A DNA stretch of 64,000 bases, taken from assembly GCF_042477335.2 (NCBI RefSeq), contig NC_091255.1:33334501-33398500 (forward strand), written 5' to 3'. Numbering within the stretch: position 1 is the stretch's first letter; each line of letters begins with the position of its first letter. Source of the DNA: Ovis canadensis. Lineage: Eukaryota; Chordata; Mammalia; Artiodactyla; Bovidae. The notes below the pieces were generated by a model that did no database searches, was not told where the DNA came from, and was given only the letters and a program-made list of their open reading frames with translations. This document shows positions 22,491 to 33,659 of the stretch, in pieces. The position numbers were made by a program, and so were the translations under genes.

Positions 22491-23184
22491 CAAGAAAAAC
22501 CAAAGAACTTAAATATCACACATTTGGTCAATTCATCAACACTGTGTCTTCTTCTAAGCCAGATGGGTGCCTACTATCTTTGGCTCCTTGATAGACTTAA
22601 AGCAGACTTGTGGACAGATGGTATACAAGAAAAGGAAAAATTTTCCTACTGGCCCTGTAAGTAATGAGCAAGGAGATAAAGATCAGTTAAAACAAGAAAG
22701 GTAGATATTTAATGGTCTTATCAATATATTACAATCTATGGTCTTTCTTTTTTAAAAAAACTAGGAAAAACTTAAGTCAATCTTTATCACATATAGCACA
22801 GTATGAGAAAATGTAAGAAATTTCAATGCCTAGTTTAGTCAAAGATGGCAGACCAAAAGGTAAAACAACGAAAATGTAGCAAAAACAAAAGAAAAAAACA
22901 AAAAAGCCCTCTATAATGAGAAATTTTACCAACAGTGAACTACTACCATACTAAATCAGTTTAACACGGAATATCTAGTTAAAAACATCTGGATTTACTG
23001 AAGGAAAAAGCAAGCAGATGACACTAATCTGCTGAGAAACAGCAGATTACTGGATACTACCAATGAAAAATGAAGCCAATGAAAACAAGCAATTCAAATA
23101 CCCAAAATCACACATTTTCTAAAAACACTTATGTCATGTATAAAAAAGGCAAAAGAGTAGGACGATTTTTTTAAATGAACTTAC
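22491..23184. other. Intron flank left of UBE2G1 exon 5
   Basis: AT-rich, no repeat recognised. Confidence 0.4.
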
Positions 23185-23220
23185 CCTGAAATAAGTGAAG
23201 TTACAGCTGTTGAATAAATG
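23185..23220 (-). other. UBE2G1: UBE2G1 exon 5 3'UTR part and donor
   Basis: Thirty-six bases follow the stop codon before the sequence CAGG|GTAAGT, a near-perfect splice donor (GT at 23184-23183). This implies an intron inside the 3'UTR and a further, noncoding last exon. A junction only 36 bases after the stop is below the roughly 50-55 base threshold for nonsense-mediated decay, so the arrangement is compatible with a stable mRNA. Use of the donor is inferred from its strength and from my recollection that mammalian UBE2G1 has six exons. Confidence 0.75.
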
Positions 23221-23307
23221 TCACTCAAAAGCAGTCTCTTGGCTTTTTCTTACACAGCGGGCAACTTTCCTTTTGAATTCTCCATTTCTGTCTTCCCTCC
23301 ATTCTTT
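23221..23307 (-). CDS. UBE2G1: UBE2G1 exon 5 coding part (residues 143-170, stop)
   Basis: Minus-strand bases 23307 to 23221 encode KEWREDRNGEFKRKVARCVR followed by KSQETAFE and a TGA stop. This is the C-terminal helix of UBE2G1 and completes the expected 170 residues. The acceptor is TTACAG ending at 23308. The exon continues past the stop into 36 bases of 3'UTR and then meets a strong splice donor. No base is missing relative to the known protein. Confidence 0.96.
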   Translation of the reverse strand, partial: KEWREDRNGEFKRKVARCVRKSQETAFE

Positions 23308-24262
23308 CTGTAAGTACAAAAGTAATAGCAAGTGATTTTATGCAAACTCCTCTTACAATCTCAAATACCTACTTTAATTTTGAACGTAATGCTTTGGCAA
23401 TGTGAACACGTTTAAAATATTAAACAGTTGATAAGGTAGAAAACACTTTTGCAAGGCACTCTGCCAGGATACATACAAATTATTTCTATAGGCAAAGTCT
23501 CTTTGAAAACGGAAAGGGCCATAAAAAGCTTTAGCAATTTTGTATTACACTGAAAAGAAAGCTACAACTTACAAATAAGATATCCAGGCTATCTGAACGA
23601 TCACCAACTCTACTGGAAGCAACCAGAAAATAAAGTAGACAGAACTGTGCCTCCTATGTCAAGCAGATGGGTGTAATGCATCATATTGAGATGATACTGA
23701 GTAGTATTTCTAGTGGGGGAGGGGCCAGGACATGACAGTAACAAAAACACTATGACTGCCAGGCACATGGAAATGGAACACAAAACAGCACTAGCATCCT
23801 TTCACATGAGAATAGAGCTGATTTTTACTTAGCATGTGAGCAGCAGGGAATTCGCACTAAAATGCCCGGCCTATTTTTTTTCTCCTGTATCGTCCATGTA
23901 GGGACAGCAAAGACTGCAGAAACCTTCAACACTTGTTCCTGCAGAGGAAGAGATCTGAACAATTTTCTCCCTCAAAGCAAGGCACCCCAGTAAGCCAACC
24001 ATTATAGTAAATTATGAGGTAAACTATAATGTGGAAATGCAGAGAGATTTGTAGATATTTGATGAAGTCTTTGCGAATAAAATGTTATTGTCTCTAATTA
24101 CCTCATTATCATTTCTAAGACATTTTAAGAAAGAGCAATTCCAGTAAAGAGGGGAGGTCAATACCAAGGAGAAAAAAAATCACCTAAAAAGCACACTTAG
24201 CAGAGGGAATTGAGACTGAGAGCAAGGGAGATCAGGTAGAAAAGTATTAAAAAGATCATACT

Positions 24263-24378
24263 GGAATTATTATTATTTGAGTGCACCATGCAGCATGTGG
24301 GATCCTAGTTCTAAAACCTGTGCTCCCTGCATTGGGAGCGTGAAATCTTAACCACTGGGGCCATTAGGGAAGTCCCTG
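24263..24378 (-). mobile_element. CHR-type SINE
   Basis: Antisense CACCATGCAGCATGTGGGAT runs to CCATTAGGGAAGTCCCT. Confidence 0.85.
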
Positions 24379-25017
24379 CAATTACTTTTGTAAGATATAA
24401 ATCCTCACTACCAAAGAAAATGGCAGTGAAGTCATCTAATAATGGGGGGGAAATTTTCCCTGGAAGACGAAAAGTACATGAAAGAACAATAAAACATGCA
24501 GCCGAGCAGAGAAAGCAGTAGCCCAGGGAAGTCTCAGTGGGACCCAGCAAAGAGAACCCCAAAGTTAAAGCTTGGAAACGGCAGCTTGAAGTCAGTAAAA
24601 AGTGGGTTTGAAAACTGAATGACAGGAAGTTTGGCCTTTCCTTCTACACACACCCCAAATTTTAATGCCTTCCTAAAGTAGTGATGATGATATATAGATT
24701 TTATAAAAATATCTGAAGACCACTAGAATTAGAGCTCTAGGTATGGGTATTTGGTATGGAAAGTAATTACTTCTTCATTTTGGCATTTGACACCTCTCTT
24801 CCTCCAACTCTTACTTTTTTTGTTTCACTCTTAGTTTAATATCTGGCTTATCACTCACACACTGCTGAGGAGAACCAATTCTGCACACATACACTCCTTA
24901 TGTTGTTTGGACTGATACTTGACTAAGCATAAAGTTAGAATGATTTTCTGTCAGTGTTTACTTCAATTCAATTACTAAATTGAAAAATTCAAAGCCAGAG
25001 ATTTGAAAGGCAGTTAT

Positions 25018-25050
25018 ATTGCTCCTTGGCCTTTTGGCTAAGATCAAATG
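25018..25050 (+). pseudogene. U2 snRNA 5' fragment
   Basis: Thirty-three bases match the 5' end of U2 snRNA with four substitutions, including the invariant GGCCTTTTGGCTAAGATCAA. The match stops there, so only the first stem-loop survives. It is a retroposed remnant, not a functional gene. Confidence 0.8.
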
Positions 25051-25280
25051 AAAGGTGGTTATATATGTAGTGTTTTTCTACAAGTAAGATTTTTACCCCC
25101 AAGTTTTTATGTAGATCTGAATTAATAAGAGGAAAAAAAAGGTGAATTTAACCTGCTGGCTTTCACATATCCTAACAAAGTTTCCAAGAATTAGAACAAA
25201 AGGATTTTTAAAGAGGAATAGATGACTGAGGAACTAGGACTATTCTAGATTTTAAAAAAAGACTAATAAAACATGAATAC

Positions 25281-25550
25281 AGGACTTCCCTAGTGGTTAA
25301 GACCCCAAGCTTCCACTGCAGGGCTACAAGTTCAATCCCTGATCAGGGAACTAAGATTCCATATGCCACACGGTACAGGCAAAAAAAAAAAACAAAAACA
25401 AAAAACATAATTTTTTTAAAAGGAAAAGAAGGAAGATTGAAAAATAAAATTAAAAGAGTAATGTAAAATGAGAAACCTATAATAAAATGATAGGAAACAC
25501 CATCCTTTAAAAAATAAAAAACTAGGTATAAATAAATAAATAAATAAATA
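25281..25550 (+). mobile_element. CHR SINE with extra 3' sequence, 16-bp TSD
   Basis: A CHR body (about 25283-25380, AGGACTTCCCTAGTGGTTAA to GCCACACGGTACAGG) is followed by an A-rich tract and then about 150 bases of A/T-rich non-CHR sequence. The identical 16-mer AATAAAACATGAATAC flanks the whole at 25265-25280 and 25551-25566. The target duplication therefore encloses SINE plus extension. Confidence 0.85.
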
Positions 25551-25556
25551 AATAAA
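25528..25556. repeat. (AAAT)n microsatellite
   Basis: About seven AAAT units form the 3' tail of the preceding insertion. Confidence 0.95.
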
Positions 25557-26048
25557 ACATGAATACAAAATAAAATAAGCTCCTAAATTCTGGGTTCTCT
25601 CTCGCTCCCTCTCTTTGTTCTTAGGAGATACATGCTGAAGTATTTAAATATAAAGATCTGTAAAGCCTTCTCAGTTTAGCAAATAATGACAATAACGTTA
25701 ATAGTAACAACAATGCTGCAAAATCTCCACAATTGTGAATCTATGTGTAGGGTATAGGGTAATCCAACGTTTTGTAGGTCTGAAAGTTTTAAAAATAAAT
25801 GCTTGCAAATAATATGGACCTAATAGCGACTAGATATTAAGTATAATATTAGTTTTACAATTATGTAGGATAGCATCCCTATTCTTAAAAGGTACAACTT
25901 CTGGCAGTAAAATAAGATTTATGAGAAAAATAAGTGAAAATAAACAGATATGTCAATAAATATCCACAAACACATACATATAAAAGTATATAGTTTTAAT
26001 CAAGCTTAATTAAAGGGGAGAGCAGATGTGTCCATGTGACCACCTTAC

Positions 26049-26227
26049 CGCAGCATCAACATTAGCAGGTGAGTCTCCATTGGGGTCTGCCAGCATAGAA
26101 ATGACACTAATCATGATGGTTTCCACGGTGTGAATAGGCAGCCAGCGTTCCTCTGGCTTTTCATAACCATATTTATCTTCTCCAGGTTCGTGAAGAATAG
26201 AAATGCATACATCACCATTTTTATCAA
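26049..26227 (-). CDS. UBE2G1: UBE2G1 exon 4 (residues 83-142, active site)
   Basis: This 179-base exon holds the catalytic centre. Residues DKNGDVCISILHEPGEDKYG include Cys90, the ubiquitin-accepting cysteine, followed at once by the acidic extended loop (HEPGEDKYGYEKPEE) that marks UBE2G and Cdc34-type E2s. The RWLPIHTVETIMISVISML stretch forms the helix and crossover after the active site. The exon ends in phase 0 after Ala142. The acceptor AG is at 26228-26229 (TTTTGCAG) and the donor GTAAGG begins at 26048. The open frame runs on into both flanking introns, but the protein diverges from UBE2G1 exactly at these splice sites. Confidence 0.97.
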
Positions 26228-26779
26228 CTGCAAAATTAGAGAGTAAGATTACAGTTTCAAATACTTTAAAAAATTGGCTATACATAAAATACATATTATT
26301 TGATATGATCCTGATTCCCATGGTATTTGTATAAGATTCAGTACCACTGTTCCACTGAATAGATACAGAAGTTAATTTCCAAAATGGAACCTGTTAACCT
26401 TTTAGGAAGGCCAGAGATTTTACCAAATAGGATCCACCTGACAAACCCAAAAGAAATGTAAGCTATCTTTTTTATTTCTGAAAAATTTCAAGTTAATATG
26501 TAGATGGTACCTAGCATTTACATGTAATAAACATAATGAAATAAATGGTACCTATTGAATCTGTTCATTTATACCAAGTATATGGTCCAAACACCAGAAC
26601 TGAGTTTCTGTTATGATTTCCTAGTTTCCCTAGCAACTTACTGATTGAAATTGTTGACAGTCAAAGGTCTAAGACTTTCCTAAGAAAAAAAATGAAAAAT
26701 AACATCATAAAATACTTTTTAAATCACATAAAGGCAAAATTATATTTTCAGGGAAAAAACACACACAAATCCACAAAGT

Positions 26780-26888
26780 GAAGTGTCCAACTCTTTGCGA
26801 CCCCATGGACTGTAGCCTGCCAGGCTCCTCTACCCATGAGACTTTCCAGGCAAGAGTACTGGAGTGGGTTGCCATTTCCTTCTCCTAA
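26780..26888 (-). mobile_element. Truncated Bov-tA/BOV-A SINE
   Basis: GAAGTGTCCAACTCTTTGCG, CATGGACTGTAGCCTGCCAG and GGTTGCCATTTCCTTCTCCT are antisense BovA. Confidence 0.9.
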
Positions 26889-27854
26889 AAGACCATGTTA
26901 TATTGCCAGTGAAAACTCATCAGCATACATTCATTAGGTCTCTAATCTATAAACCTATTTTAAAATCCAAGCCATAAATTAATTGTTAATCAAAAGGGGG
27001 AACTGGAGTCCTATATTCCACTAACTTCTTTACATTACACAACCAAATCTGCAAATCCTATAAAAACGAATAACAATACTTATGTTCATTTCTGACTTCC
27101 TACCTAAAGTCCAACAAATTTATGATAGGTATAATGTTACAGCGTATTTTTCACCTCTGGGGAAACAGCATTAAAGCTTGTATGCATTGTGGCTCTACGA
27201 CTAATGCTTTCTGAATGCACGCTGTATACCAGCCACCCACACTTGACACAGGGAGTTTAGCAGTGAGTGCAGCATTTAAGACCCATGCCTTCAGTGCACT
27301 ATACATGAGCTATTCTGCAATTAATGCTCCTTATCCCAACTCACCTACAGCTTCTAATATAATCTGTTAACTAAAATGAAATGACTAGACCAAGAAGCAA
27401 GAATAACAACAGTAAAACTTGTAACAGCACTATGAAGTTGAACAGAAAATGATAATATAGTGTTAAGATATTTTCCTCACTTACGACATAATATAAATTT
27501 TTCCTTGAGAAAAGGAACTCATATGTTTTTGAGAACATTTAATATCAAATGTTTGTACAAAATTATATCAGAGAGAATCGATTTAAGATCCATTTTCCTT
27601 TTATAGAAATTGTTATAATTTAGCATCTTTAAAATTTTAACATCATGTCATTTCATTTTAAACATACAGAAAACATTTTAAACCTCTTAGAACAAGGCTT
27701 TTATGCTTAATAGGTATTACCTATTAAAATTGTAGTATCTTTTTTAAAGGCAAGATAACGAAGTGAAATAATTGATCTGATAATTGAGTGAAAAGGCCAG
27801 TGCTATCATTCCTCTTAATAATTAGAGTCCATGTATTGCTTTCATATATATATG

Positions 27855-27915
27855 CTCTCATGTAACTCACAAAGAAACTAAGGCTCCAAGAGGCTTTACC
27901 AACAGTAACATAGGC
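27855..27915 (-). mobile_element. Short MIR remnant
   Basis: AAAGAAACTAAGGCTCCAAG resembles the MIR core. Confidence 0.4.
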
Positions 27916-28654
27916 TAATTCATGCAAAAGACAGCATTCAGAAACTTTTTGTTACATTTTCCTTTCAAACAGGTGCAAAAAAAATTGACTATTACACACT
28001 GAATAATTCAAGAGAAGGCAGGGGAAACTGCCAAGAGCCTAGGAAGAAATGAACCATATGTTCAAGCAACAAGGGGCGGATGTGGTCGATTCATGCGTCC
28101 ATACATTGTGCAGGACTATCACTAATGTGTTCTACCAGAAAGAAATTCTTTTTTTCCCTTCATACTGGTGCAAAAAATAACTATGTCTTCTGTGATCACT
28201 GCTACCTAAGATGTGATGAAATATGGTGGCCTCCTTGATTCCATAGTTTTCCATTCATCAGTTCTAGTCTCTTCTAAGACTCAGCTGTTTTTCAGGTCAC
28301 TGAGTTCTATTACATTTCCTTGTAATAAAGCCTTGGTTTATTCATGCATCCATTACTCTCACTGATTTTTGCTTAAACTAACATAGAAGGGTTTCTCCTC
28401 CTTGCAACACAATGTCTGGGTTATGAGAAGTACAATGCAGACTGGTATAACAGTCTAAAAAGACAACACTGATTACAAAATACTTACAGTCAAAATACTT
28501 AGGAAAGAAATTCTTGCAAGCTCAATCATACAAAACAAGGCCAAAAGTTCAGGGAGACTGTGTATAAACATAGTTTATCTAGACTAACCTTTGGCTCACA
28601 AAGTGAATTTTAAATGGTTGTACAACTTTGGGTAAAAAAGTCAATGTCACCATT

Positions 28655-28800
28655 TTATGCACAGCACTGTTAGATACTTTCCAAAGATCTAAACACGCAG
28701 TTTATCTCATTTGACCCTATCAATCATCTTATGACATAAGTAAGACATTCCTTTTTCTTATGAAGAATATACATAAATAGTTAAGAGTGTCCATAGTCTA
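28655..28800 (-). mobile_element. MIR remnant
   Basis: CAGCACTGTTAGATACTTTC, TTTATCTCATTTGACCCTAT and CTTATGACATAAGTAAGA follow MIR order, antisense. Confidence 0.5.
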
Positions 28801-29207
28801 GGAGCTAAGATGAGAAAATAAAAATTAAAAATCCAAGTTTAACTACTTCTGTGTTCTCTGTAATAGCCAATGAAGCACATCATACCTTGGAAATAATCTC
28901 CTCAATTTTAAGACCTCTATTAATGCTGAGTATCACCCATGAACTCATGAACATCTCAGCTGTGAACATCACGGCTGAGAACTAAGTAAATAAACAAACT
29001 TTTTCCATTTCATCCATTACTCTTCTTTTAGAAGGAATCTAATCCAAGACCATGTATATACCAAACACAATGAACCTAGTATAAAAATTCCAACACAATT
29101 TCACTGAAAACTACATCTTACTTATTGACCTTGAAAACTTCAGTGACAGGCTTGCAAAACTTCAGTGTCATACTTGCAAATGTAAAAGTAAAACTAGATA
29201 AACTTAC

Positions 29208-29305
29208 CATTTGGATGCCAGATTTCTGTAATGAATTTCATTTTAGGAGGCCGAAGGGGATAATCTTTGGGGAAAGTGAGATGAGCTTTAAAAACACCAC
29301 CTTCA
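29208..29305 (-). CDS. UBE2G1: UBE2G1 exon 3 (residues 50-82)
   Basis: This 98-base exon starts with the last base of the Tyr50 codon and ends one base into codon 83. It encodes [20 protein letters not shown] followed by [12 protein letters not shown]. It therefore carries the central E2 beta sheet, the proline-rich strand (YPLRPP) and the HPN motif at residues 80-82, whose asparagine supports the oxyanion during transfer. The acceptor AG at 29306-29307 follows a T-rich tract, and the donor GTAAGTTT begins at 29207. Phases fit exons 2 and 4 exactly. Confidence 0.96.
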
Positions 29306-29574
29306 CTGGAAAAACAAAAACAAGTTCTTGCCTGTAAGCTCCTGCTTATAAGTAAGATAGTTATTACAACAAACATAAAACAAGGGTGCTTAAAAAAAAA
29401 CAACAAGGATGCTAGTGCTGACATTATAAACGAAACAGATAATCTGGATTTCAAGCAGTTTACTTACTCAAATACCAAGTTTAATAAACTGTCATACCTA
29501 CCACCTTATTAAACTCTCAAAAAACAGTAAAATGAAAGAAACAGCGTTAAAAAGGCACCCAGATGAGATCTCGC

Positions 29575-29790
29575 TACTGTTGTGCTACACACATCTTTTT
29601 ATTGCTTCCCACTGCACTTAAAACTCAAATGTTTAACATTGCCTATCAGGGTCAAGTTGTCAATTTCTCTATATTGATCTCAACTTGTCACTCTTCTCTC
29701 TCATCCCAGTCATTCCTCTTTCTGTTCTTTAAACACAAGCTTTTTCTCATCTGAGAGCTTATGCATTTTCTTTATTGCCTCTCTGGAAAC
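29575..29790 (+). mobile_element. L2 3' fragment
   Basis: ATTGCTTCCCACTGCACTTA and CTCAAATGTTTAACATTGCC match the L2 end region. Confidence 0.55.
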
Positions 29791-29807
29791 AGTTGTGCTG
29801 ACCTCCA

Positions 29808-29925
29808 ACCATCCATCCATCCATTTATTCATCTTATCATTTAACAAGTATTTATTCAGTCTTTATGTGCCAGACCCTGGGAGTTTAGCAGTGAACAAAG
29901 CATAGTCTCTCAAGTAGTTTATATT
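29808..29925 (-). mobile_element. L2 fragment
   Basis: TATTTATTCAGTCTTTATGT, GTGCCAGACCCTGGGAG and TTTAGCAGTGAACAAAGC are antisense L2. Confidence 0.5.
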
Positions 29926-29939
29926 CGGGTGTGTTTCAA

Positions 29940-30145
29940 AGTAGTGCTGTGCAACAGAACTTTCTGCAACTGGAGATGGTCTATAGTTAAACGTTCTCCA
30001 ACATGGTAGCCACCAACCACTTGTAATATGGCTAGAGAACTTTTTGGGCAACCCAATACAACTGATGAACTGAATTTTTAATCTTGTTTAATTCTAATAG
30101 CCACAAATGACTAGTGACTGCTGTGCTTAAGAACTGTTCCTAAAT
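29940..30145 (+). mobile_element. hAT-type MITE
   Basis: It is the same family as 12715-12905: CAACATGGTAGCCACCAACC, TAATAGCCACAAATGACTAG and TGACTGCTGTGC. Confidence 0.6.
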
Positions 30146-30249
30146 AACGGTCAAAACAACACAAGTCAATGTTGCAGAAAACCAATGGAAAAAGTCAGCC
30201 TTATGGGGCAAAAATGACAAAGTTCCTGACTAGTGACCTTGGTACCGCT

Positions 30250-30520
30250 GTTTCCTCTGCTTCAAAGGCGCTTCTCCCTTTGTTATATTCAGAACTCAGC
30301 CAAAATGTTGCCTCTGAGAAATATTTTACTTGGCTACCAATCCTAACTAGCCCCTGTGTCCCTCGATCATGTGGACTTCTTTTCCATTTCTTTACTGCAA
30401 AAGAAATTCACACCTCTGATTCTTTTATTATAAGATAAATACCCCATAGAGCAGGCTCAGATGCAGGGTCATCTGACTGTGTTTGTTTCAGATCAGTAAT
30501 AATAGAATTCTAAGCTCATT
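30250..30520 (+). mobile_element. L2 3' fragment
   Basis: ACTCAGCCAAAATGTTGCCT and a decayed CTTGGCTACCAATCCTAACT fit the L2 3' end. Confidence 0.5.
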
Positions 30521-30639
30521 AAATGGTTTTCATTCATTAAACAAACAGGCATTGATTATCTACCTAGAGAAGGCACTGCTGTACGTAAAAGGATATGACA
30601 GAGAACAAGACATTAGAGATCGCTGATTTACAGCACTTA

Positions 30640-31615
30640 CCATTCCAGGGTCAGAGGAAAATATCAAGTAAAGTATCAGTAATAAATACTGGAATGAAAT
30701 GAGCAATCTATTGTTACATTTCTGAAAAGTATCTACAGAAAGAGCCCATTTGTCTTTAAGAAGAAAAAGTGAGGGTATGTTTGTATAGAAACAGAAAAAT
30801 GTCTGGAAACATGACACCAGTACACAAAAATGGTTAACTCTGAAGCACGGGCTAATGAGATTCTTTTACGTTCTGATTTGTACATTTTGCTGTCACTTGA
30901 AGTTTTAACGAAAGCAAGTATGTATTCTCATTACTTTTTTCTGATCACAAAAGCAAGATGGCAGGATGGTGTTAAAGAAAGGTAGATCATTAGCACCAAA
31001 TACTTCTGAATTCTTAGGAAAGGCCACTGGGCTCCAAGTAAGCAACATGTTTCTCTTTATGCTTACATACATGCTTCTTTCTATGAAGTGTATGAAGTAT
31101 ACAGAGAGTCATAATGTAAAATATTTCTGATTATAGGTTGTGGTTTAAAAAAAATCACTTCAAAAGCCACAAATACAAAAACTAGGCAAGAATCCATGTA
31201 AAAGAACATCAGAACAGCTACCACAAAAAACTTTAAAAACTGCTATATAATTACAGATATATCATATGACATATATGATTACTAGCATGATGTTCTAGGC
31301 CAGTTCAAGTTTCTTCTATTAGACTTCCCTTACTGTCTTTGCATTAAATGTATAAAAATCTTACAAGGATAAGAGCCTATCATTCTACTTTGTCAGATCC
31401 TATCAGCCATATTTACTTTCTTTAAATGATATACCACATGTTGCCATCAACATTGTTCTTTTACATATTCCTTTTCACATCTGTCTTCTGTTTATTCATT
31501 TTTACCTGTCACAATTTATCTATTACCTTCATAAAATATTTGGTGGCTTCCAATGTTTTTACTACTACAAACATTAGAACACTGAACATTCTGAACACTT
31601 TCTAGGCACAAGGTT
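30640..31615. other. Unannotated intron sequence
   Basis: No element or coding signal recognised. Confidence 0.4.
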
Positions 31616-31619
31616 TTAC

Positions 31620-31735
31620 CCTAGAAATGAAACAAGATGAAGTTTAAATAACTGTTAAAAGTCACACAGATAATAACAGTAGTAGACTCAGGGAAGTAAA
31701 CAAAGATATTCTCCAAAACTCACATTCTTAAGCAC
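31620..31735 (-). mobile_element. MIR remnant
   Basis: AGTCACACAGATAATAACAG and flanks resemble the MIR core. Confidence 0.45.
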
Positions 31736-32330
31736 TAAATGATAAATGATACGGTACTGCCATTGATCAATCAATTTCTAAGTCACATGGGCACCAGGTT
31801 CATTCCTTCCGAAAGTTCATTACAAAATATATAGCTTGTGCAGCTAAGTTTTAAACAGACTGTATAAGAATTTTGTTACTGTAAAAGAATATTAATCTGA
31901 GAATTTGGTTAGTCAACTCTTTGTTTTCTATATCATCAAGATAAGGCAATAACAAGCTACATATAATCTTCCAAGATTCTACAAATTGTTCACACCATTG
32001 CAAAGGTAGGAAACAATATAAAACATACTTCTTGAGCACACCAGCCAGGACTGATGAAAAGAGATGCAGCAAGAGTTACCCGCCATTTACTAATGCAAGT
32101 TTATAAAATTTATAATTCACAGTGAAACCCATCTCCTAAAGTTTCTTTCAAAACCTACTGCTGCTCCTACCTGATATTATTCTTTCCGTGGATATGGGCA
32201 GCTAGTCACACTACTTGATAATCATTAGTCTGAAAATAGCAGGTTGTCACACCAGTTTCAGATTATTTTTCATAGAGAGAAAACCTCAAGAATATTTTTA
32301 ATATCTCCAGAAACATTAATTAATGGCAAG

Positions 32331-32523
32331 TGTTAGTTACTCAGTTTGTGCCCGACTCTTTGTGACCCCATGGACTGTAGCCCACCAGGTTCCTCTGTCC
32401 ATGGAATTTTCCAGACAAGAATACTGGAGTGGGTTTGCCATTTCCTTCACCAGGGGATCTTCCTGACCCAGGGATCAAACCCAGGTCTCTTATATTGTGG
32501 GCAGACTCTTTACTGTCTGAGCC
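32331..32523 (-). mobile_element. Bov-tA SINE with 9-bp target duplication
   Basis: This is a full antisense Bov-tA. AATGGCAAG flanks it at 32322-32330 and 32524-32532. Confidence 0.9.
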
Positions 32524-32658
32524 AATGGCAAGAGCAGCAATAAAAAGTTAATACTGTGTAAAGATAAATGTAACAGCTAAATTAATACTCAAAGCAACTA
32601 TCAATAAAGGAATGCCTGAATATACCAGTTATTGACACATGGATTGTAAGGAGTGTGG

Positions 32659-32677
32659 GGCGCCCTCTGGTGGCTAA
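32659..32677 (-). promoter_or_regulatory. Near-consensus CTCF binding motif
   Basis: On the minus strand the sequence TAGCCACCAGAGGGCGCCC matches the CTCF core (CCACCAGRGGGCGC) at nearly every position. It lies outside any SINE I can see, in UBE2G1 intron 2, about 135 bases right of a Bov-tA. Confidence 0.7.
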
Positions 32678-33159
32678 ATGAGGGTTAATGACACCACCAT
32701 GAACTACACTAGTTTTCAAAGAATTTTAGTACAGCAATCATTCTATTATTACAGAAATGACCTAATTAATTACTAAGTGATGGATCAATCACTTAGGTTT
32801 GCTCACATTAACTACTTTCAATACTATAACGCCTCCTCCCATTACCGGCCTCTCTATTTCTCCTATTACTTACACTTGAGATCTGTGTCTCATTTCAAGC
32901 AACACTCATCCGACAACCACAAGAAGGCCTCTACCCTCTTCACTCCACTGAACACCAGTAATTTCCTTACTGTTAAATCAACAGCATTAAATACCTGATT
33001 CTTGGGGGCATTTTAGAAAGCTTCCTTCTATAAAACCTTTTGTAAGATGTCTGGCTAACTTCCTCTGCTTTTCTCAGGGCCCTGTCCTAGGCACATGTGC
33101 GCCACCCCCTGAGCAAGGCTGTTGATCTCCCTACTTCGGTCCATTTCTTACACTATGCA

Positions 33160-33490
33160 TGCACGCATGCTTCGTTGCTCAGTTGTGTCTGACTCTTTGA
33201 GACCCCATGGAGTGTAGCCCACCAGGCACCTCTGTCCCTGGGGATTCTCCAAGCAAGAATACTGGAGTGTGTTGCCATGCCCTCCTCCAGGGTGTTTTCC
33301 CAACCCAGGGATGGAACCCCATCTCCCACACTGCAGGCAGATCCTTTACCATCTGAGCCATCAGGGAAGCCCAAGAATACTGGAGTGGGTAGCCTATTCC
33401 TTCTCCAGGGGATCTTCCTGACTCAGGAATCAAACCAAGGTCTCCTGCATTGCAGGTGATTCTTTACTAGCTGAGCTATCAAGAAAGCCC
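33160..33490 (-). mobile_element. Bov-tA SINE with duplicated tRNA-like head
   Basis: A complete antisense Bov-tA (about 33170-33371) is followed by a second BovA/tRNA-head segment (33374-33490). Each ends in a head of the AGCCATCAGGGAAGCCC type. Confidence 0.9.
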
Positions 33491-33659
33491 CTTCTTACAC
33501 TATAGACCGCCCCCTCCAATTTTTTAAAACAATAGTTTAAAACATTTTACTACAGAAATAAAATACAAGTAAGCTGAAGGAAAATAAAATTTATAATTCC
33601 AAAGTTATGATACTTAGAATCTGATGCATATTCTAAAATATAAACCTGACAACTCTTGA

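Larger units (their letters stand above)
12384..23184 (-). other. UBE2G1: UBE2G1 intron 5 (within 3'UTR)
   Basis: This inferred 10.8 kb intron separates the stop-codon exon from the noncoding last exon. It holds a hAT fragment, MIR, a CHR SINE, an antisense L1 segment, the 2.4 kb BovB, an LTR-like piece, a BOV-A2 and a sense L1 broken by two CHR SINEs, each listed separately. About 13220-14880 is AT-rich sequence in which I recognise nothing. Confidence 0.6.
23308..26048 (-). other. UBE2G1: UBE2G1 intron 4
   Basis: GT (26048-26047) to AG (23309-23308). It contains two CHR SINEs, one with an unusual 3' extension, a U2 snRNA 5' fragment and an AAAT microsatellite. The rest is AT-rich and unrecognised. 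Confidence 0.9.
26228..29207 (-). other. UBE2G1: UBE2G1 intron 3
   Basis: GT (29207-29206) to AG (26229-26228). It carries one truncated Bov-tA and weak MIR remnants. About 26890-27850 and 27920-28650 show nothing I recognise apart from a possible L2 scrap near 27200-27310. Confidence 0.9.

Noticed and set aside
31851..32072. 73-residue minus-strand open frame in UBE2G1 intron 2
   Set aside because: No recognisable homology, no consistent splice sites and AT-rich composition; likely chance.
33145..33172. ATGCATGCACGCATGC as a regulatory palindrome
   Set aside because: It is a short low-complexity CATG-type run at the end of a SINE.
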